This document shows, piece by piece, positions 35,541 to 43,298 of a stretch of 64,000 bases of DNA. The notes beneath the pieces were generated by a model that ran no database searches, was not told where the DNA came from, and saw only the letters and a list, made by a program, of their open reading frames with translations. The translations under genes and the position numbers were made by a program. Source of the stretch: JBMNPT01 sp050943735 (GTDB lineage Bacteria > Bacillota > Clostridia > Oscillospirales > RGIG577); assembly GCA_050943735.1 (NCBI GenBank), contig JBMNPT010000001.1:186001-250000 (forward strand). The letters run 5' to 3'. Within the stretch, counting starts at the first letter, position 1, and each line of letters starts with the position of its first letter.

Positions 35541-36608
35541 TTACACAGCAGGGCGATTTTCTCGCCATCCCGGCCCCATGATTCCGGATGACTGGGGGGT
35601 GGAAAGGTTGGAGTTTGTCTCAGACAAATCCGTAGTCTGCGTCATGAGCTGGGAAATCAAGTCCACCACATCAGAGATCGGGATGGCATAGCCCATACCC
35701 TCTACGTCGGTATCCGCCAACTTGGCAGTGTTGATACCGATGAGTTCCCCATCCAGATTCAGCAGGGCACCGCCGCTGTTGCCGGGATTGATGGCAGCAT
35801 CGGTTTGAATATAGGTGGAAGACGTTCCGCTTTCATTGGTAAGACTTCGATTCAGAGCACTTACAATGCCTGTTGTCACAGACTGACCATACCCCAAAGC
35901 GTTGCCAATGGCCACCACCTGTTCTCCTACCTCCAGAGCATCAGAATCCCCGACTGCGATGACCGCGATTTGGGACAGTGTGTCGGAGGACAGATCGGAA
36001 ACCGCCACTTTGAGCACTGCCAGATCGGCGTCCGTATCGGTGCCGCACAGCTGGGCCTTATAAACCGAGTTGTCCGCAAAGCTGACGGACAGTGTGGTGG
36101 CGTTTTCCACCACATGGGCGTTGGTGACCATGTATAACCAAGTTCCGTCGTTGGCGATGATGATGCCTGAGCCACAGCTAGTGGTTTCCTGCAGCTGGGT
36201 CTGACCGGCCCCGTTTGGCCCGAATCGGTTAAAGAAGCTTTGGACTTCCTGGACGGAGATATTGGTAATGGCTACAACACTGGGCAGGGCGGTGACTGCA
36301 ATATCAGACACATCCATGCCATAGCGGGTGCTGGAATAAGAGGTGCTGGCCAGACTGGTAAAAACCGCGCCGGTGGTTTCCGTACGTACGGAAGCCGTGC
36401 CGTTGCTTTGTTGGGGGAGAAGGGTATTGACGCCATAAAATGTGCCAGCGGACACAGTTCCAAATAGAATCGCACTTAGGGTCAGAGAAGTCAGCCGGCG
36501 TAAAATTCCCTGCTTTTTTTGTCTGGGGCGGTGGTCCTGTCCAAGAGAGCGGGGCTCTAAAAGTTGTGTGTGCTCATTTTGGTGTATAATTTGATTTCTG
36601 TCCGTCAT
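35541..36608 (-). CDS. HtrA/DegP-like membrane-anchored serine protease lacking PDZ
   Basis: The 355-residue protein has a cytoplasmic N-terminus, one membrane helix (about 40-60) and an extracellular trypsin-like domain with His in VTNAHVVEN (near 165), Asp in TDADLAVLKV (near 195) and Ser in NPGNSGGALL (near 272). It would degrade misfolded exported proteins. Unlike standard HtrA it ends ~25 residues after the protease domain, with no PDZ domain. It lies downstream of the histidine kinase, behind a 17-bp motif shared with the VTC operon. Confidence 0.92.
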   Translation of the reverse strand: MTDRNQIIHQNEHTQLLEPRSLGQDHRPRQKKQGILRRLTSLTLSAILFGTVSAGTFYGVNTLLPQQSNGTASVRTETTGAVFTSLASTSYSSTRYGMDVSDIAVTALPSVVAITNISVQEVQSFFNRFGPNGAGQTQLQETTSCGSGIIIANDGTWLYMVTNAHVVENATTLSVSFADNSVYKAQLCGTDTDADLAVLKVAVSDLSSDTLSQIAVIAVGDSDALEVGEQVVAIGNALGYGQSVTTGIVSALNRSLTNESGTSSTYIQTDAAINPGNSGGALLNLDGELIGINTAKLADTDVEGMGYAIPISDVVDLISQLMTQTTDLSETNSNLSTPQSSGIMGPGWRENRPAV

Positions 36609-36673
36609 ATAGCAAGCTCCTTTTCCTGATGGTATTGTTTGGACTTCAGGTTTCTGCTATAAGGATAAGAAAT

Positions 36674-36690
36674 CAACCATAATTGGAGTT
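36674..36690 (-). promoter_or_regulatory. 17-bp motif upstream of htrA (copy 1)
   Basis: AACTCCAATTATGGTTG read on the minus strand, 66 bases before the protease start. Identical to 38833-38849 upstream of the VTC operon. Likely response-regulator site. Confidence 0.7.
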
Positions 36691-36706
36691 AAAAGAATTA
36701 AATTTT

Positions 36707-37984
36707 TCACATTGGGAGGGAGACAATCACCGACAGAGACATTCCATCGGGGCATTCCATCCGGATTTTCCCCTTGTGGGCCAGTACAATGCTTCTGGCA
36801 ATGGATAAGCCCAGACCGTATCCGCCTGTCTGGCTGTTTCGTGATTGATCGGAACGGTAAAACCGGTCAAAAAGATGGGACAGTTTATTCTCATCCACAG
36901 GCTGGCTGGTCGTATTTGTCACTGTAAATAGGGCGTTGCGTCCCTGTTTTTCCAACCGCAGCTCCAGTTGTCCTCCGGCGGGAGAGTATTTCAATGCGTT
37001 GTCCAGCAGAATGGAGATCAGTTGGCGGATAGCCTTTTCGTCGCCATTGCAGGAGAGCATGGGTTGAATGTGTATCATCAGTTCTTTTTCCTGGCTTTTG
37101 GCGGGGGCCAGAAAAGGCAGAGCCATTTCCTCCGTCACATCCGAGAGGGGAAACTCAATGCACTGGAGTTTGGGTTGTTCCTCCTCCATGCGGGAGAGAT
37201 AGATGAGATCGTTGGTCAGTCCCGTCAGGCGGTCGGCCTGACGGCGGATATCGGTAAGCCATTGATTTTCTCCGCATTCCATTTCCGCCAGATCCACATC
37301 GGCGCTGATGATGGTCATGGGAGTTTTCAGCTCGTGGCCGGCATCGGTGATGAATTGTTTTTGCTTTTCATAGCTTTCAGCAACAGGACGGACAATGTGG
37401 CGGGACAAAATAAGCAGCAATGTAAACACCGCCAGCAATCCCAACAGAGACAATGCCACGCTGGCCAGCAAAGTAGCGCGGAAGGAGGACAGACTCCGGC
37501 CGCAGTCCAAAAAAATAACGCGGGTGTTTTCTCCTTCTATCAGCACAAGATAGCGGTAATTATCCCAAAATCCGGTGGTATGGCCGGAGTTCACTACCGA
37601 TTGGGCGTATACGCCAGCCGTTTCCTCATCCACAGCGGCGATTTGAACGGTGTCCGTTTGGATCACCTGATTGTCTTTATTCAGCATGACAGAGAAAAAG
37701 CGGGATTCATAGGGAGTTTCCGGGGACAGTTCCTTGGGGCCTAGGAAAGGCCGTTTTCCAGCGCCTCTATCTATGGGAATCCCACCATTCGGTGGGATTT
37801 CCGGACCGCTGTGGTTTTTGGGGAAGACGCCATCGTTGCTTCCCAGCAGGGCGAGCACCGTATCCGCATCCGCCACGACTTTCTGATAGCTCATCAGGTT
37901 GACGCCGCCCAGAATCACAGTAAGGACGATGGCAAGGGAAATCATGCAGGCTGCAATGAGCTTGTGGCGCAGTTTTTTAATCAT
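36707..37984 (-). CDS. Sensor histidine kinase
   Basis: The 425-residue kinase has two membrane helices (about 9-30 and 172-195) flanking an extracellular sensor region, then the phospho-acceptor H-box DAGHELKTPMTI (His near 240), N-box LLDNALKYSP (near 340) and GYGLGLSIARSI (near 395). It partners the response regulator whose stop overlaps this ATG (ATGA). GGAGG precedes the start. The signal is unknown; the neighbours suggest cell-envelope or phosphate stress. Confidence 0.94.
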   Translation of the reverse strand: MIKKLRHKLIAACMISLAIVLTVILGGVNLMSYQKVVADADTVLALLGSNDGVFPKNHSGPEIPPNGGIPIDRGAGKRPFLGPKELSPETPYESRFFSVMLNKDNQVIQTDTVQIAAVDEETAGVYAQSVVNSGHTTGFWDNYRYLVLIEGENTRVIFLDCGRSLSSFRATLLASVALSLLGLLAVFTLLLILSRHIVRPVAESYEKQKQFITDAGHELKTPMTIISADVDLAEMECGENQWLTDIRRQADRLTGLTNDLIYLSRMEEEQPKLQCIEFPLSDVTEEMALPFLAPAKSQEKELMIHIQPMLSCNGDEKAIRQLISILLDNALKYSPAGGQLELRLEKQGRNALFTVTNTTSQPVDENKLSHLFDRFYRSDQSRNSQTGGYGLGLSIARSIVLAHKGKIRMECPDGMSLSVIVSLPM

Positions 37985-38658
37985 GGACGTTCCTCCAGAG
38001 AATACCCGGCATTTCGGGTGGCTTTGATCTGAATATTGGCTTTCAGGGCGGTGAGCTTTTTGCGCAGGTAAGAGATGTAAACCCACACCACATTCAATTC
38101 CACATCGCTGTCATAGCCCCAGATCCGCTCCACAAATCGCTCCGTAGAAATGAGTTGACGGGGATTGCGCAGAAGCAGCTCCATCATTTGAAATTCCTTA
38201 TTCGCCAGACGAAAGCTACCATGAGGAGAAGAAAGTTCAAAGGTGGCCTGATCCAGAGTGATGTTGCCCAGGGTGAGGCGGCTGCTCACCTGGCCTCCGG
38301 TCTGGCTGCGAGTCATGGCCCGGATCCGGGCCATGAGTTCCGCGGTGGAAAAGGGCTTGGTCAAATAGTCGTTGGCTCCCATGTCCAGGCCAGCGACTTT
38401 ATCTTCCACTTCCGACTTGGCGGTGAGCAGCAGCACCGGGAGAGAGCTGCCTGTCTGCCGCAGCTGGCGCAGAACCTCCAGTCCATTCATTTTGGGCATC
38501 ATAATGTCCAAAACCAGAGCGTCATAGTTGCCTGCCTCCAGATAGGTCAGAGCCTCTTCCCCATCGTATACCGTATCCACAGAATAGTTGTTCTTTTCCA
38601 GAAGGGCCGCCACTGCCCGAGATAGGGATCGTTCATCTTCGGCCAATAATATGCGCAT
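37981..38658 (-). CDS. OmpR/PhoB-family response regulator
   Basis: The 225-residue protein has a receiver domain (MRILLAEDERSLSRA; phospho-acceptor Asp in ALVLDIMMPKMNG near 51; Lys in LTKPFSTAEL near 101) and a winged-helix DNA-binding domain (ELLLRNPRQLISTERFVERI, near 170). It should bind direct repeats upstream of its targets. AAAGGA precedes ATG 38658. It is divergent from the VTC operon. Confidence 0.95.
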   Translation of the reverse strand: MRILLAEDERSLSRAVAALLEKNNYSVDTVYDGEEALTYLEAGNYDALVLDIMMPKMNGLEVLRQLRQTGSSLPVLLLTAKSEVEDKVAGLDMGANDYLTKPFSTAELMARIRAMTRSQTGGQVSSRLTLGNITLDQATFELSSPHGSFRLANKEFQMMELLLRNPRQLISTERFVERIWGYDSDVELNVVWVYISYLRKKLTALKANIQIKATRNAGYSLEERP

Positions 38659-38832
38659 GGTATCTGTCCTTTCTGATTGTCTTTGTGAAGCCAGCATACC
38701 GCGGCTGCCTTAACCTTAATTAAAATAATAGCACAGCATGAATTGCCTGTCACTTATGTTCCACCATAAGCGGCATGTGAAAAAGCTGTGAAAACTTGCT
38801 TTTCATTCACTCAAAAAATTTTCTTGTCATTA

Positions 38833-38849
38833 AACTCCAATTATGGTTG
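38833..38849 (+). promoter_or_regulatory. 17-bp motif upstream of VTC operon (copy 2)
   Basis: AACTCCAATTATGGTTG, identical to the copy upstream of htrA. It lies 17 bases before a TACAAT -10 box (38867-38872), i.e. at the -35 position expected for an OmpR-type activator. Confidence 0.7.
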
Positions 38850-38895
38850 GGCTCTTACACTGACATTACAATATCCAAGTAAGGAGGTTCTGTCT

Positions 38896-39612
38896 GTGAA
38901 GAACCAGATGATTTTTCAACGATATGAATACAAATATTTGATGGATTTTCGTCAGATGCAAGCCGTACTGACTGCCATGGCTCCTTATATGGTGCCGGAT
39001 GAATACAGCCATAGTTCCATCCGCAATCTTTATCTGGACACTCCGGATTTTCGGTTGATTCGCCGCAGTCTGGAAAAGCCCGTCTATAAGGAAAAGCTCC
39101 GGGTGCGCAGCTATAGTCGAGCAGGAGAGCATGCAGCGGTGTTTGTGGAGCTGAAAAAGAAATACCATTCAGTGGTGTATAAGCGCCGCATCTCCATTCC
39201 GCAGGATCAGGCGATGGCGTGCATAGAGGGGATACAGTCCTGGCCAGACAGTCAAATCGGTAGAGAACTGGCCTACACCATGGATTTTTACAAGTCTCTG
39301 CGTCCCGCGGTGTTTCTCTCTTATGAGCGGGATTCCTTCCGGGGAGTGGAAGACGAGGCACTCCGGGTGACATTTGATACCGACATTCGGTATCGTCAGG
39401 AGGAACTGACGTTGGATTCTGATACTTGGGGTACACCGATTCTGCCGCCCGGCCGGGTACTCATGGAATTGAAAGTGGCGGGAGGCTTGCCGCTTTGGAT
39501 GGCCCGTGTCCTGTCTGAACAGGGGATTTTCAAGACCTCTTTTTCTAAATATGGCGCGGCCTATCAAGACATTGTACTCACAGGACAGAGAGGAGAACCA
39601 AAATATGCTTGA
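38896..39612 (+). CDS. VTC-domain polyphosphate polymerase
   Basis: The 238-residue protein matches the VTC domain, the catalytic part of yeast Vtc4 that makes polyphosphate from ATP. It has RYEYKYLM (near 8), the basic tunnel strands KEKLRVRSYS and FVELKKKYHSVVYKRRISI, YERDSF, and a metal-binding Glu in LMELKV. The start is GTG 38896, 8 bases after AAGGAGG; ATG 38908 is an alternative. It leads a three-gene operon and overlaps the DUF4956 gene by 8 bases. Confidence 0.88.
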   Translation: MKNQMIFQRYEYKYLMDFRQMQAVLTAMAPYMVPDEYSHSSIRNLYLDTPDFRLIRRSLEKPVYKEKLRVRSYSRAGEHAAVFVELKKKYHSVVYKRRISIPQDQAMACIEGIQSWPDSQIGRELAYTMDFYKSLRPAVFLSYERDSFRGVEDEALRVTFDTDIRYRQEELTLDSDTWGTPILPPGRVLMELKVAGGLPLWMARVLSEQGIFKTSFSKYGAAYQDIVLTGQRGEPKYA

Positions 39613-40300
39613 CACATTATTTCGTGGACTGTTTGACACCGCGCTGACCAATTCCATTACACCCAGCGACTTTGTTCTGTGCGTGGGCGTCTCCCTGATA
39701 CTGGGGCTTCTGCTTTGCGCCATGACCGGCTGGCAGTCTCGGAGCAGCCGCAGCCTGACGATCACTCTGGCTCTGCTGCCTGCGGTGGTCTGCGTGGTCA
39801 TTATGATGGTCAATGGGAATGTGGGAACAGGTGTGGCGGTGGCGGGCGCTTTTAGTCTGGTGCGTTTCCGCTCCGCTCCCGGCACTGCCCGGGAGATCTC
39901 AGCCATCTTTGTGGCCATGGGTACCGGTCTCATCACAGGTATGGGATATCTGGGCTATGCCGCACTGTTTACCCTGCTTTTGGGAGCGGCTACCATGGCA
40001 TATACCGCTTTGAGTTTCCGCCTCGGAAAGGGAGGCCCCACCTACCGCACCCTCCATATCACCGTTCCCGAGGACCTGGACTATATTGGTGTATTTGAAC
40101 CGGTTCTGGAGCAGTTTACCCGGCAGTATAGCCTCACTCAGGTGAAAACCACCAATATGGGAAGCCTGTTCAAGCTGACCTATGAAGTGACCATGAAAGA
40201 CGCTGCTTTGGAAAAGAAGTTTATCGATCAATTGCGGCTGCGCAACGGCAATCTGGAGATTTCGTTGGGACACCAGGACAATGCCGCAGCCACTTTGTAA
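39605..40300 (+). CDS. DUF4956 membrane protein
   Basis: The 231-residue protein has four to five helices in the first 145 residues (VSLILGLLLCAMTG, ITLALLPAVVCVVIMM, GAFSLVRFRSAPGTAREIS loop, then two more) and a soluble C-terminal part. GAFSLVRFRSAPGTA is the conserved motif of DUF4956, commonly found next to VTC polymerases. Function unknown; it may anchor the polymerase or pass product across the membrane. The start at 39605 follows GAGAGGAG. Confidence 0.87.
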   Translation: MLDTLFRGLFDTALTNSITPSDFVLCVGVSLILGLLLCAMTGWQSRSSRSLTITLALLPAVVCVVIMMVNGNVGTGVAVAGAFSLVRFRSAPGTAREISAIFVAMGTGLITGMGYLGYAALFTLLLGAATMAYTALSFRLGKGGPTYRTLHITVPEDLDYIGVFEPVLEQFTRQYSLTQVKTTNMGSLFKLTYEVTMKDAALEKKFIDQLRLRNGNLEISLGHQDNAAATL

Positions 40301-40312
40301 AAAGGAGATGAA

Positions 40313-42010
40313 ATGATGAAAAAAAACAAACGCCAAATCACCGCAGTTTTGCTGTGCATCCTGTTGGTTCTCAGCGGCTGTGGAACACAGAACTCCACAG
40401 AAGATTCTTCCAGTCTGAAAACTGTTTCCTCTGAGAATGTGACTGTTACTACGGTATCCGCCATCGACACTGCGGGTGCGTTCAGCGATCGGGATCTGGC
40501 GGGGACTTTTGACGAGAGCGAAGCCATCCCTATCCAGCTGAATGGGGACAGTGCCACCTGTGACTCCAATTCAGTCACCATTGACGGCGGTACTGTTACC
40601 ATCACAGATGAAGGAGTTTACCTACTCTCCGGCAATCTTACTAACGGGCAGATCATCATAAACGCCGGTGATACCGATAAGGTACAGCTGGTGCTGGCGG
40701 GCACAAATATCACCAGCAGTACCTCCGCTGCTCTTTATGCACTGGAGGCCGATAAGGTGTTTGTCACCCTGGCGGAGGGTACGGAAAATACTCTGACCAA
40801 TGGCGGAGAGTACATTGCCATAGATGACAACAACATTGACGCTGTAATCTTTGCCAAGACCGATTTGACGCTCAATGGCTCCGGCAGTCTGACCATCCAT
40901 GCCCAGGCGGGACATGGGGTTGTATCCAAGGATGATTTGGTCATTGCCGGCGGAAACTATACCATCAATGCCGCCAGCCACGGTCTGTCCGGAAAAGATA
41001 GCATCGCCATTGCGGACGGTACCTTTGTCATTACCTCCGGCAAGGATGGTATTCACTCGGAGAACAGTGATGATACCTCTTTGGGCTGGCTCTATATCAG
41101 CAATGGCAGTTTTGCCATCACCGCTCAGGGAGATGCCGTCAGTGCCCAGGGAGCTCTTCAGATCGACGGCGGAGCCTTTGAACTGTATACCGGAGAAGGC
41201 AGTGCCAGTGTGGAGATGACCAACAGCGATCAGTTTGGCCCCATGGGCGGCGGTCAGCGGGGAGGATGGACCGACCCGGCTGCCACCGATGCCCAGACGG
41301 AGGAGGACTCTGTCAGCCAGAAGGGCATCAAGGGTGAGAGTATCTATGCCATCAACGGCGGAACCTTTACCATCGACAGCGCAGATGACTGTCTTCATGC
41401 TGGTGGAGCAATGGTCATTGCCGCTGGAGAGTTTGTTCTGAGCAGTGGGGATGATGCGGTCCACTGTGACGACGCTCTCACCATCCAGAGCGGAACTTTC
41501 ACCATCCCTTACTGTTACGAAGGCATCGAAGGGCTTTCCATCATCATTGAGGAGGGGAGCTTTGACATCACCTCCAACGACGATGGACTCAATGCTGCTG
41601 GCGGTGCGGATAGCTCCGGCTTGGGCGGCTTCGGCAACCAGCAGCAGGACGCCTTTGCCGCCAGTTCCGACAACTTTATCATCATCAACGGGGGTACATT
41701 TACCATCGTGTCCGGCGGCGACAGTATTGATTCCAATGGGGATCTGACCATCAACGGCGGCACATTGGATCTCACCTGCAATGGCAACGGTGATACCGCC
41801 TTGGACTGTGACGGTGCTTACACCAATAATGGGGGAGATGTCACCACCAACGACGGCTCCGAAAGCAATCCCGGTCAGATGGGCGGTGGCATGGGAGGCC
41901 CGGCTGGCCGGGGTGATAGAGGCACCATGGGCAATCAGGATGACCCCAGTATGTATGGGCAAGATGATTTGGAAAAATTCGGAGGAAAAGCGCCTGGCCC
42001 CAGAACATAG
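40313..42010 (+). CDS. Cthe_2159-type carbohydrate-binding beta-helix lipoprotein
   Basis: The 565-residue protein has a lipoprotein signal (lipobox VLSGC, Cys near 23) and a long run of short beta-helix coils such as INGGTFTI, IDGGAFEL and GDDAVHCDDALTI, like the Cthe_2159 family, reported to bind calcium and polygalacturonate. The Asp/Asn-rich turns fit calcium sites. The tail is Gly/Met-rich (QMGGGMGGPAG). It closes the VTC-DUF4956 operon. ATG 40316 is an equally good start. It is expected on the outer membrane face. Confidence 0.87.
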   Translation: MMKKNKRQITAVLLCILLVLSGCGTQNSTEDSSSLKTVSSENVTVTTVSAIDTAGAFSDRDLAGTFDESEAIPIQLNGDSATCDSNSVTIDGGTVTITDEGVYLLSGNLTNGQIIINAGDTDKVQLVLAGTNITSSTSAALYALEADKVFVTLAEGTENTLTNGGEYIAIDDNNIDAVIFAKTDLTLNGSGSLTIHAQAGHGVVSKDDLVIAGGNYTINAASHGLSGKDSIAIADGTFVITSGKDGIHSENSDDTSLGWLYISNGSFAITAQGDAVSAQGALQIDGGAFELYTGEGSASVEMTNSDQFGPMGGGQRGGWTDPAATDAQTEEDSVSQKGIKGESIYAINGGTFTIDSADDCLHAGGAMVIAAGEFVLSSGDDAVHCDDALTIQSGTFTIPYCYEGIEGLSIIIEEGSFDITSNDDGLNAAGGADSSGLGGFGNQQQDAFAASSDNFIIINGGTFTIVSGGDSIDSNGDLTINGGTLDLTCNGNGDTALDCDGAYTNNGGDVTTNDGSESNPGQMGGGMGGPAGRGDRGTMGNQDDPSMYGQDDLEKFGGKAPGPRT

Positions 42011-42150
42011 TCCTGTAAAATTTCGTCTGATACAGTTTCCCAAAAACGCATGAAAGAAGATAAAGCGGGTTAATCTACCCATCCGTCGGGGATCTTTTTT
42101 GTCATACGTTGCTGAATAAACGTTGGAAAGATGCCAGAGGGGGGTGTAAA

Positions 42151-42279
42151 ATGTTTTTTTCTAATAGGCCGGTATTTATAAAAGCAATTGGGTTCACCTG
42201 GCAGTTTCTATGTCAATTTGGATTTGCAGAAGAAACTGTATATAACCGTTTTGCGACAAGACTACATACCATAGGCTGA
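42151..42279 (+). CDS. Possible 42-residue small protein
   Basis: ATG 42151 has GAGGGGGG 5-9 bases upstream and reads MFFSNRPVFIKAIGFTWQFL then a Phe/Thr/Arg-rich end at TGA 42277-42279. Hydrophobic N-terminal half. No known family; codon use is unlike neighbouring genes, so it may be noise or a relic. Confidence 0.25.
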   Translation: MFFSNRPVFIKAIGFTWQFLCQFGFAEETVYNRFATRLHTIG

Positions 42280-42405
42280 CGAGAAAGTGCTTTTGATATT
42301 TGTATTTCTGGAATTTGTACAATGGAATTGGAAGGGATGTGTCTAGCGAGAAACGCATAAAGTATTGGAACACCGCATACATTGAAGTTGCCCATATACG
42401 GCGTT

Positions 42406-42442
42406 AAGCCCCATAGGTTCCGAGAACCTATGGGGCTTTTGG
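42406..42442 (+). terminator. Strong intrinsic terminator in orphan segment
   Basis: Perfect 15-bp stem AAGCCCCATAGGTTC-CGA-GAACCTATGGGGCTT followed by TTGGGTTTTC. Works on plus; the minus side lacks a T-run. Confidence 0.85.
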
Positions 42443-42499
42443 GTTTTCTACTTTTTTCGTTGGAGGATGGTTTGTGACCAATCCGAGATATCGGCACTC

Positions 42500-43033
42500 T
42501 TATCCCCGGTCGAAGAAGGGAGATTTGCCGGTGGTGGACAGGGGAATGCCCAGAGCCATGGCGGTGTTTTCGGGGGTGAGGCCCATGGCCATGGCGGTCT
42601 TGCCGATGGAGAACATAATGCGGTTATCGATGTGCTGCCGGCTGGCCAGTGCCACCGCCGAGCCCAAGGCAATGCCCAGATCCAGAGGTTCACATACACA
42701 GATCCCGTCCGCTTCCGCACAGTGCTGGCAGTCCCCATATCCGCACCATCCGCAGGCGGCGCCCAGACCACGCTGGTACTTGCCCGCGCTCACAAGCACT
42801 ACGGCATGACATTGACGCACATTGTTTGCGTCCCGCTGGAAGAAGGCTTTGTCCAGTTTTATGGCCATTTCTTCCATGGCCTGGGCCAGCCGCTCCAAAT
42901 CTTCACCGGAAATGACCCAGGTGTTCAGATGATCCACACCACAGGCTTTGGGGGCGGTGCGGATGGCCGCACACAAATCCTGGGCGATGCGCAATACGGC
43001 TTCCCGTTCACAATCTTTTCCATTTTGAATCAT
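42500..43033 (-). CDS. DUF2148 ferredoxin-like domain protein
   Basis: From ATG 43033 (AAAGGAAG upstream) the product is 177 residues. It has an N-terminal ALRI..DLCAAIRTAPKACGVD segment and a Cys-rich region ACGWCGYGDCQHC (near 105) typical of DUF2148, an iron-sulfur domain seen alone or in ferredoxin proteins of anaerobes. Role unknown. It is single and divergent from uxaB. Confidence 0.85.
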   Translation of the reverse strand: MIQNGKDCEREAVLRIAQDLCAAIRTAPKACGVDHLNTWVISGEDLERLAQAMEEMAIKLDKAFFQRDANNVRQCHAVVLVSAGKYQRGLGAACGWCGYGDCQHCAEADGICVCEPLDLGIALGSAVALASRQHIDNRIMFSIGKTAMAMGLTPENTAMALGIPLSTTGKSPFFDRG

Positions 43034-43183
43034 AGTTTCGCTTCCTTTCTCTGTGTGCCGCAAAAGGGCCTTTTTTTCATCATAGGCGCGCTGCTACGCC
43101 CTGTCAATCCCCCTCCCAGCACGCTGGTTGCAGGATTGTGGGAAATAGACAAAAATATGGGAAAAGTTTTTGCAAAGCCAGGC

Positions 43184-43230
43184 TTGACGTGGACAAAGAA
43201 CGTGCTATAATAAAAATGTAACCGCTTACA
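43184..43230 (+). promoter_or_regulatory. uxaB promoter and LacI-type operator
   Basis: TTGACG (43184-43189), 16 bp, TATAAT (43206-43211) with extended TG. TGTAACCGCTTACA at 43217-43230 is a palindrome-armed operator lying on the predicted transcription start, as for LacI-family repressors (or CcpA). Confidence 0.75.
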
Positions 43231-43298
43231 AATGGCGGAAACACTGCATTTTTGAACTCACAATTGTATTTTTACAACATGTTATGGAGGAATGTATC

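Larger units (their letters stand above)
42011..42499. other. AT-rich orphan segment with possible short ORF
   Basis: This 489-base gap is much AT-richer than the flanks. It holds a short frame at 42151-42279 and a strong terminator at 42406-42442, 400 bases after the lipoprotein gene. No known RNA family or mobile-element end was recognised. Confidence 0.5.

Noticed and set aside
42194..42497. Minus-strand frames in the AT-rich gap
   Set aside because: No RBS, no family and the codon pattern is random-like.
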